Positions 1-5,751 of a DNA stretch of 8,462 nucleotides are shown here, piece after piece. The translations under genes were made by a program, and so were the position numbers. This stretch comes from Aestuariicoccus sp032586235 (GTDB lineage: Bacteria > Pseudomonadota > Alphaproteobacteria > Rhodobacterales > Rhodobacteraceae), in the NCBI RefSeq assembly GCF_032586235.1, contig NZ_JAWHTD010000080.1, forward strand, positions 1 through 8,462, in the 5' to 3' direction. Below the pieces are notes generated by a model. The model made no database searches, was not told the origin of the DNA, and saw nothing but the letters and a program-made list of their open reading frames with translations. Each line of letters begins with the position of its first letter. The stretch's first letter is position 1.

Positions 1-3000
1 TCCTCCTGATTGCCAAGGCTCTCGTCCAGCGTCACCGCCGTGCCCGTCGTCGTCACATCCGCAACAGGACCGTCGTCTTGGAAGATCACCGCATCGCCAA
101 TCGGAATGCGATCGTCATCCAAATCGTCATCGCCGTCTGTAACCGTGAGCAACGCGTTTATGTAGCTGGTGCCACTATCAGCAACCAGATCAACTCCTTC
201 GTCAAACTTGCTGGGGTCACCATGATAAAGTGACGTGTAGAGGACTGTCCCAACCCAACCCTGATAATTGATGGCTACACCAAGAACTACCTCTGCGGGA
301 TTGGTGGCGTCATCCAGAACGAGCTCGCCGCCCGTTACAACACCGGTAACACCCAGGATCACACCCTCTACCTCAATCAAGTAGACCCCGTCACCGCCGG
401 TAGTGCTCAAATCGGTTGCAATGGCACTACCGCCGCCAGCAATCGGAATGATCGTCAAATCGGCTCCACTTAGGTTCAACTCGAGATCGAGAACCACCGA
501 GGAACCTTCCTCATCCGTCCCAACATCAGTCAGAGAATTGATGCCGACAACACCTTCACGATACCCGCTGATCGCATAGTGCTCTCGACCAATGTCGTCG
601 GCAGCGGTCAGAACAGCATCGGAAAGCACACCGTTGAAAAATGTCAACAAGTTGACAATACCAACGCCGCCTGGGTCGTTTATGAAAATAGAGCCGCCCC
701 CACGGTCATTATTCGTCGGGTCGTAAGTTAGTTCGCCATCGGCAGACCGATCTGGCTCCGTCAATGGGTTCCCATCAATATCCTGGCGCCCTACTGTCTC
801 ATCCAGCTCAACGGAAATCTCCGGGTTGCGATCCAAAACCGCAACAGGGCCATCATCATCAAACTTGATCCGCGTTCCGATTTCGAACGAGTCTGTGGTC
901 CGTTCGACGATGACGATGTTGCCCACGTCGAATTCAGCTGTATCGCGGTCATTCGGATTGCCGGTGCCATCGTTTTCGATGAAGAGTTGGTTGTGGGGAG
1001 TGTCCGTCAGATAGGTGATGGTGTCCCCTGCAACAGCGCCGGAAACCGTGGCCGTCCCGTCTGCGTTCCATTCGACAGAAACGCCATAGACAAGAGGATC
1101 GTCCGAATCCGGGTCTGTTGTGCCATCATCATAGAAGGTGATGGTGAAGGGATCCGGAATTTCGTCGGTGCCCCGATCGCCTGACACGGTGATCGTCTTG
1201 ATCTCAGCGATGTCATCAAGCGCTTGAGTATCATAGGTTACAAAACCGCCCGTGAAGACTGGGTCATCTACAAACCCGTTCCCAATGGAATCGAACGTTT
1301 CCGAAAACGTAACTGGCTCACCACTGCGGGAATGGAATTGAGCCTCAAAGGTGCCGTCGCCCATGTCGATCAGGCCGACCCTGATGCCATGCTCGGGGGT
1401 CAGCTTGTTGATGAAAAATATCAGGTCGGCAAAGGTATCGCCTTCTTCGGCGGTATAGGTGTACGAGAGGTTTTCACCTGTATCGTCGGTGTCCCCATCA
1501 CGGTTGAAATCGATGTCGATGCTGAAAGTGTAATCGCCAGGAGTGAGGTCAACAGACCCCGGTTCGCCCGGCAAGGCGATGGAGGCGACGGTTGTCAGTT
1601 CCTTGACGCCGTCTGCGTAGATATCTCCAGGAAGAAGGTCTCTGTCGAGGGCGGTGATCTTGACAACGGCAGTATCGCCGCCTTGTGTCTGCACCACATC
1701 GAAAGACACTTCTGTGGCCGCAAAATCACTTGGTTCAGGCGTCGAAAATGTATCGCCCCCAATGCCAAAATCGCCCTCAAATTGACTGGAGAAGGTGATC
1801 GCATCACCAGTATAAGACTGGATCAGAAGCTCGCCCGTGGCGTCATCGATCTCTGCAGACAGGCCAGACGTAGCGGTAGAGTTGTTGATTTGCGCGACCA
1901 GGTCTCGCACAAGGCTACCCGATGCAGTCCAGCTGAAATCACCGAATTCCGAGGAACTGTTGGTGATCGTGTATGTTCCATCCTCGATCGGATCGCTCAA
2001 ATCCAGCCCGAGAGTAACGAGGTCGATGCGCGTCATGACCACCATGAACTGGATGGTCGATTCCAGGTCCGCCTCGTTTTGATCCAGGCGCGGATCGATT
2101 TCTGCGACCGTGTAATTCGGGTTTGTATCCTCGACAAAAGAGATAACGAGGCCGTCACCGCCATAAGGCTCTGCGGTGAGCATCTGGTTGTTCGAGCCAA
2201 AGGTCACAGGGCCGCCGCCCTTGCTGGTATTTGCACTGTCCCAGTTGTTCAGACTTTGCCCACCAGAAACGTCAGCGGGATTTTTCCCGGTAACAACGAT
2301 GGCGACGCCACCGTCTGAGCTTGCGGCTGTGATGTGCAGGTTTTGGCCGGAAGGAACGCCTTCTAGGTCAAAGGTCGTGGCTTGCGTTGCAGAGACGTAG
2401 ACGAGGTTGTCGAGGATGATATCCGACTCGTCATCTGCGCCGGGTTGCAAGTGGTAGAGGGGCTCATAGAGGGCGGTCCAGAGCTTGCCTCCTGTGATGA
2501 AGCCGTTCTCGTCTTCGACGATTTCCATGTAGATGCCGAAAGCGACCGATCCGTCGGGAGCGACGCCAAGGATCAGGTTGGGGTCCTGCTGAGCCTGGAA
2601 CAGGTAGATATCCTGATCATCGAGCAGATCGATTCCGCTGTTGAACGTTTCCCCAATATCTGCTGGATCGAAGCCGCCACCATCCCAGACGGGGAACGGC
2701 ACGCCATCAAGGGTCGCGGTCAGTGTCAAACCCGTAAGGAGGGAGTTTTCACTGTCTGCTGTGACCGTGAAGACCTCCTGCCCGGTATCACCTTCAGCAC
2801 CAGTGTAGCCGCTCAGGGCATACTCGATCGGGTCTCCGAGGCCGGTAAACAATGAGTAGGCTTCTGGGGAAAGTTGGGAAACCAGCCCGGCAGCAATGTC
2901 ATTGTCGTCCTTGTCGGTTTCACGACCCGTCTCGCCGGTGGTCTCCAGGTTCTGAAGACCCTCCGTTTCGTCCACCATGACATGGACGCCGGTATCCTGA

Positions 3001-3011
3001 AATTCAGCCAT
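1..3011 (-). CDS. Giant DUF5801-type repeat protein (probable T1SS-secreted adhesin / RTX-like), N-terminal part, runs off window
   Basis: The minus strand is open for 1003 codons from ATG at 3011 to the window edge; I read every line and found no stop. A GGGGGAA ribosome-binding site sits 7 nt upstream. The protein is acidic, rich in Asp, Gly and Thr, nearly Cys-free, and has no classical signal peptide, which fits type I secretion. Repeat-unit starts are visible at residues 14-20 (DETEGLQ), 737-743 (DETVGRQ) and 996-1003 (DESLGNQE). Units two and three are preceded by the linker DDGPVA at about 719-724 and 979-984, giving a period near 260 residues. Other family-like stretches are SGQNLHITA (about 221-229), GGGPVTFGSNNQM, LDQNEAD and DTPHNQLFIEND. 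The first unit is expanded by two flagellin-IN-like modules. DUF5801 proteins are typically very large surface or secreted proteins of proteobacteria; adhesion is inferred, and the C-terminal RTX and secretion signal are not visible. It could instead be an RTX toxin-like protein. Confidence 0.85.
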   Translation of the reverse strand, partial: MAEFQDTGVHVMVDETEGLQNLETTGETGRETDKDDNDIAAGLVSQLSPEAYSLFTGLGDPIEYALSGYTGAEGDTGQEVFTVTADSENSLLTGLTLTATLDGVPFPVWDGGGFDPADIGETFNSGIDLLDDQDIYLFQAQQDPNLILGVAPDGSVAFGIYMEIVEDENGFITGGKLWTALYEPLYHLQPGADDESDIILDNLVYVSATQATTFDLEGVPSGQNLHITAASSDGGVAIVVTGKNPADVSGGQSLNNWDSANTSKGGGPVTFGSNNQMLTAEPYGGDGLVISFVEDTNPNYTVAEIDPRLDQNEADLESTIQFMVVMTRIDLVTLGLDLSDPIEDGTYTITNSSSEFGDFSWTASGSLVRDLVAQINNSTATSGLSAEIDDATGELLIQSYTGDAITFSSQFEGDFGIGGDTFSTPEPSDFAATEVSFDVVQTQGGDTAVVKITALDRDLLPGDIYADGVKELTTVASIALPGEPGSVDLTPGDYTFSIDIDFNRDGDTDDTGENLSYTYTAEEGDTFADLIFFINKLTPEHGIRVGLIDMGDGTFEAQFHSRSGEPVTFSETFDSIGNGFVDDPVFTGGFVTYDTQALDDIAEIKTITVSGDRGTDEIPDPFTITFYDDGTTDPDSDDPLVYGVSVEWNADGTATVSGAVAGDTITYLTDTPHNQLFIENDGTGNPNDRDTAEFDVGNIVIVERTTDSFEIGTRIKFDDDGPVAVLDRNPEISVELDETVGRQDIDGNPLTEPDRSADGELTYDPTNNDRGGGSIFINDPGGVGIVNLLTFFNGVLSDAVLTAADDIGREHYAISGYREGVVGINSLTDVGTDEEGSSVVLDLELNLSGADLTIIPIAGGGSAIATDLSTTGGDGVYLIEVEGVILGVTGVVTGGELVLDDATNPAEVVLGVAINYQGWVGTVLYTSLYHGDPSKFDEGVDLVADSGTSYINALLTVTDGDDDLDDDRIPIGDAVIFQDDGPVADVTTTGTAVTLDESLGNQE
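1287..1982 (-). repeat. Two diverged flagellin-IN-like modules inside the giant repeat protein
   Basis: Residues about 344-412 and 490-575 share one pattern. Each has a DGTYTI or GDYTFS strand, then a short helix ending in an Ile-Asn pair (LVRDLVAQINN; TFADLIFFINK). Next come a 'GLSAEI' or 'GIRVGL' strand, a small turn with Gly, a strand (ELLIQS; FEAQFHS) and a closing GDAITFSSQFE or GEPVTFSETFD. This order resembles the Flagellin_IN motif found in flagellins and hook proteins. The two copies are much diverged from each other. Function in this protein is unknown; the similarity is seen by eye only. Confidence 0.55.
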
Positions 3012-3016
3012 CGTTA

Positions 3017-3023
3017 TTCCCCC
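3017..3023 (-). promoter_or_regulatory. Ribosome-binding site of the giant repeat protein
   Basis: On the minus strand GGGGGAA precedes the ATG at 3011, with AATAACG between the G run and the start. It is purine-rich and correctly spaced, and supports this ATG over the next in-frame Met (residue 12, VHVMVDE). Confidence 0.6.
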
Positions 3024-3285
3024 AAAATTTCCCGCACGTGAAGCCTAATCGCGCGCGAGCAGCCCTGATCTTCGGCCAGCGAAAACCATCTTTTCGAGGG
3101 AATGAGACACCAACGCCGCACTGCCCCTCGACTGTTCGAAGGTGCGCCTGTCGTTGCCTGCCACAATCGTCAAAGCTGGGAGACGTTGATCGCCCCCGAA
3201 TTATTCGAAAACCAGACTTTGCGGCCGACATCACAAGGTATGCCAACCGCCAAGTGCCAGAATTTCTCAGTTCAAATTAGGGGGC

Positions 3286-3315
3286 ATCATGCCTGCGCGA
3301 TCTGACCTATGTCAA
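3286..3315 (-). promoter_or_regulatory. Candidate sigma-70-type promoter for the giant repeat protein
   Basis: Reading the minus strand, a perfect TTGACA (3315-3310) is followed after 18 nt by CATGAT (3291-3286), four of six matches to TATAAT. It would give a leader of about 270 nt before the ATG at 3011. The -10 match is weak and chance is a real possibility. Confidence 0.3.
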
Positions 3316-3803
3316 ACATTTGCCATATTTTAGACACACTTAGGGTGGAATCTTAAATATTGCCTCAACTGCGGGAACAATCACCCCCCAGGCGCGGGAT
3401 TGTTTCCAAGCCTTGCACGATGGGCTGAGAGGCGGTCACTGAGAATCAGCAGTCAGCCTCTTGTTATGCGTTCACGCCCGAGCAAGTTCGTCTTCAGAAC
3501 ATCATCAGAACGGCGCCTGTCTAAGCAGATGAGCGGCACCTTCCGCAACGAAACCGCATCCCAGAACCAGATGGTCAGCGGGCCAGTCTGTAAGCCGACC
3601 CTTTCGGGGCCTCAGGTGCAGTCCGTCAGCCTTTTAAAGATCCGTTCGTGCTGGATCGGCAGCTTCGACGCTGCCGCAGACCATCTGGCGAATCTTAACG
3701 ACAGCACGGAGGCGCCCTTTATTTTCTCCGATGGCTGGCCTACAACGTGATCTGGTCCACTTGACCTGTTAGATCCAAACTTCAGCATTTAAACTGCGTT
3801 TTT

Positions 3804-3807
3804 GAGG
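3804..3807 (+). promoter_or_regulatory. Ribosome-binding site that decides the GTG start of the glycosyltransferase
   Basis: GAGG lies 8 nt before GTG at 3816. The reading frame has no ATG until deep in the protein, beyond the first membrane segment and the conserved HTKPTPRTGG motif, so this GAGG/GTG pair is the only start that keeps a family-like N-terminus. Confidence 0.6.
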
Positions 3808-3815
3808 TTTTATCG

Positions 3816-4940
3816 GTGAACTCTGCCTTTACATCAGCCATATTCACTGCGGGCGGGTCGGTTCTTTTCCTGTCGTTTATCACCTGTCTCTTGCTTGTAT
3901 GGGCGACAGGCAGACACTTTCGGTTGGCCGGCCGTTCTGATGACCTGACATCCATCCAGGCAACCCACACAAAGCCCACGCCGCGGACTGGAGGCATTGG
4001 CATCTTCCTCGGAGTGCTTTGCTCACTGTTGTTTGCGCCGGGCGGACTGACAGAGCCTTACGCCAAATTTCTTTTGGCGACATCTATCCTTTTCTGTGCC
4101 GGCTTGGCTGAAGACCTGGGATGGCACCAGCCCCCCAAGGTCCGGCTCGCCGCAGCTGTCATGGCCTCCCTGGCAACGATCGTTTTACTTGACGCGTGGA
4201 TCCCACGGTTAGGCATTCCAGCTCTTGATCCTTTGGCCGGCCACTGGGCCACTGGAGCCGCATTAACGATATTCGTCGTTACCGGGATTTCTAATGGCTT
4301 CAACCTGATCGATGGGGTTAACGGGCTGGCGGGGATCGCGGCGCTCTGTGCGACCGTCGCCTTGACGATGATTGCTTCGAATGCGGGTTATGAGGAAATG
4401 GTGCTCCTGGCCTCGATGATCGGGTTCTCCATTCTGGGATTTCTCCTGTTGAACTACCCCTTTGGGAAGATCTTCCTTGGCGATGCCGGCGCGTATACTC
4501 TGGGTTTTGTTCTGAGTTGGTTCGGCATCAGCATCCTACTCAATTCAACGTCGGTCACTCCCTGGGCAATCCTCTTGTGTTTTTTCTGGCCGGTTGCAGA
4601 TACGGTTCTCGCCATCTACCGGCGTAAGCGACAGAAAAGGGCTGCAATGCAGCCCGATCGCCTTCACGCGCACCACATGGTAATGCGGGCTCTAGAGAGG
4701 CGTGTGTTTCGCGAAAAAGGGCGGCAGATTGTCAATCCACTGACAACCCTTATCCTCGTTCCCTTCGTTGCCGCTCCGCCTCTGACCGGGGTACTTTTGT
4801 GGGATCAGACGTTGCCGGCCTTCATCGCCTTTGTCGCCTTTTCCCTGGTTTTCTTTGGTTCCTACCGCATTGCAGCGACGGCGCTGAAAACACGACAGCC
4901 CAGTCTGGGGCTTCTTACCGTCAGGACTGATAGCCAATAG
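3816..4940 (+). CDS. WecA/MraY-family polyprenyl-phosphate N-acetylhexosamine-1-phosphate transferase (glycosyltransferase family 4)
   Basis: A 374-residue polytopic inner-membrane protein. Family members transfer a sugar-1-phosphate from a UDP-sugar to undecaprenyl phosphate, starting O-antigen, enterobacterial-common-antigen-like or exopolysaccharide chains; the sugar used here cannot be told. Motifs in order: HTKPTPRTGGIGIFLG at 51-66; an acidic pair ED at 99-100, followed by PPKVRL; GFNLIDGVNGLAG at 161-173; the signature FLGDAGAYTLGF at 220-231; and the cytoplasmic RLHAHH at 282-287. About ten hydrophobic segments are spread from residue 8 to 357. Length fits the family. The first acidic motif is ED rather than the DD of E. 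coli WecA, which I believe is common in homologues of this type. The start is GTG with GAGG upstream. The TAG stop lies within the 3' end of a decayed IS transposase read on the other strand, so the last residues (about 360-374) may be IS-derived. No other polysaccharide gene is in view. WbpL- or TagO-like roles are equally possible. Confidence 0.9.
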   Translation: MNSAFTSAIFTAGGSVLFLSFITCLLLVWATGRHFRLAGRSDDLTSIQATHTKPTPRTGGIGIFLGVLCSLLFAPGGLTEPYAKFLLATSILFCAGLAEDLGWHQPPKVRLAAAVMASLATIVLLDAWIPRLGIPALDPLAGHWATGAALTIFVVTGISNGFNLIDGVNGLAGIAALCATVALTMIASNAGYEEMVLLASMIGFSILGFLLLNYPFGKIFLGDAGAYTLGFVLSWFGISILLNSTSVTPWAILLCFFWPVADTVLAIYRRKRQKRAAMQPDRLHAHHMVMRALERRVFREKGRQIVNPLTTLILVPFVAAPPLTGVLLWDQTLPAFIAFVAFSLVFFGSYRIAATALKTRQPSLGLLTVRTDSQ

Positions 4941-5495
4941 ATCACGGTTGCAGCGAGAATGATTGCGGACAGAAAGGCTTTGCGACATAGGCAGTAACGG
5001 GTTGCCACGCGCCGCTAATCCTCGAGCCTGTCGAACATGTTCTCCATGTGGTTGCGGCGCCGATATCGTCGCTTGTCGTATTTGACGGTCGTCTTTCGTT
5101 ACTTTCGACCGGGAATACAGGCGCGTAACCTTTTGCCTTTCAATGCTTCTCTGAACCAGCCAGCGTCATACCCTCGACCCCGAGCAGCCATCCGACTTTT
5201 GGAATATTGCCCAGCAATGCCCGAGCACCGAAGTAATCGCTAAACTGCCCTGCGATCACAAAGAGATTGAGTTGGCGGCATTCGCCATTGTCGCTCGGAC
5301 CAATGGCGCGACATGGCTCATCTGTCGCAGATGGCGTGCAACTTGGTATTTATTTCGTCCCTGGCTCGGCCAATCAGGCGGCCACGTCCGCCTTTTGACG
5401 CCCATGCTGGAAGCTCTTCGATGAGCCTTCAGTTCGACCGCATCGATCAAGGCGGTCTTCTCTTCGTCGTGCTCGGCGGCGAGACCCGCCATGCC
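4928..5495 (-). pseudogene. Decayed IS5-family (IS1031-like group) transposase remnant
   Basis: Reading the minus strand, pieces of one DDE transposase appear in order but in different frames. First is MAGLAAEHDEEKTALIDAV with LKAHRRASSMGVK, from 5492. After a one-base loss near 5392 comes GGRGRLIGR and INTKLHAICD. An insertion of about 31 nt carries a stop. Then LNLFVIAGQFSDYFGARALL and GWLLG follow, and after another one-base loss near 5175 GYDAGWFREALKGK with ACIPGRK. Next are KYDKRRYRRRN, MENMFDRLED and RRVATRY, and the end is LSAIILAATVIYWL near 4934. Two sense codons are stops: TAA at 5099-5101 (usual Gln or Ser) and TAG at 5015-5017 (usual Trp in KDWRR). The order and spacing match IS5 transposases carrying the terminal KDWRRxATRYD block. 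The N-terminal half is absent or unrecognisable upstream of 5495, and I could not place inverted repeats. It is inactive, and its age relative to the other IS is greater. Confidence 0.85.
5283..5308. repeat. Perfect 8-bp inverted repeat (hairpin) within the transposase remnant
   Basis: CGCCATTG (5283-5290) and CAATGGCG (5301-5308) are reverse complements separated by 10 nt. One arm lies in the roughly 31-nt segment absent from a normal IS5 transposase reading, so the insertion may have arisen by inverted local duplication. A role as a terminator is doubtful: there is no T-run on either side. Confidence 0.5.
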
Positions 5496-5751
5496 CCCGA
5501 GCAACGCGATCGAAATCGAACAGGACCCCCAAGTTTCGGCCGGGTTCGGGTTCTCTCGGCGTTCTGCGTCGAAAACGTTCGAGTTTCGACAAAACCCCAC
5601 GACTTCGAAATATTTGCCTTGAGACACGACGCCGAGAATTCGCCGCTTTTGAGGCACACTTAAACCGCAATATTCAGGCAAGTTCTTCCGCTGAATCCCA
5701 ATTCCGTCAACGGGCGCCAGGGGGCGGTGCCTTCCAACAAGGCCAGTCCAG
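5496..5751. other. Spacer upstream of the protease gene; no gene recognised
   Basis: This stretch lies between the recognisable transposase remnant and the protease ATG. It should contain the missing 5' part of the transposase if that survived, but I could not align it. The frame of the protease closes upstream at TGA 5692-5694 with no earlier ATG, so the start at 5752 is well bounded. A weak promoter-like pair, TTGAGG (5649-5654) and TATTCA (5671-5676), has 16-nt spacing. Only a poor AAGG (5739-5742) serves as ribosome-binding site. Confidence 0.4.

Larger units (their letters stand above)
3012..3803. other. Long intergenic region between divergent genes; no convincing gene
   Basis: About 0.8 kb separates the divergent starts at 3011 and 3816. 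Several frames stay open for 60-116 codons, the longest being TTG 3400 to 3750 (+), but none has a convincing ribosome-binding site, recognisable family motif or biased composition. The part around 3310-3370 is AT-richer than its surroundings and is the most promoter-like stretch. A TTGACC at 3761-3766 lies upstream of the glycosyltransferase, but I see no well-spaced -10 with it. No tRNA, riboswitch or clear terminator was recognised. It may hold regulatory sequence or a small RNA, or be remnants of an eroded gene; nothing in it proves either. Confidence 0.5.

Noticed and set aside
1224..2318. Long plus-strand open frame of 364 codons
   Set aside because: It lies wholly opposite the giant minus-strand gene, whose repeat motifs are clear; its own translation has no recognisable family pattern and an Arg/Asp-rich antisense look.
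2886..2894. IAAG at residues 39-42 of the giant protein as a LapG-type cleavage site
   Set aside because: It falls in the ordinary N-terminal repeat unit where similar sequences occur by chance, and no LapA-type retention module is recognisable.
3004..3246. Minus-strand open frame of 80 codons overlapping the adhesin start
   Set aside because: It overlaps the well-supported ribosome-binding site and start of the giant gene and shows no family motif.
3324..3375. CtrA-like TTAA-N7-TTAA box in the AT-rich intergenic stretch
   Set aside because: Only one TTAA half is present, with TCAA at the wrong spacing; not enough to call a site.
3400..3750. Plus-strand open frame of 116 codons starting TTG in the intergenic region
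   Set aside because: No ribosome-binding site, no recognisable motif, Ser/Arg-rich composition typical of chance frames. I cannot exclude a remnant of a gene.
5037..5243. Plus-strand open frame of 68 codons after the glycosyltransferase
   Set aside because: It is the antisense of the transposase remnant; the minus strand has the recognisable protein motifs.
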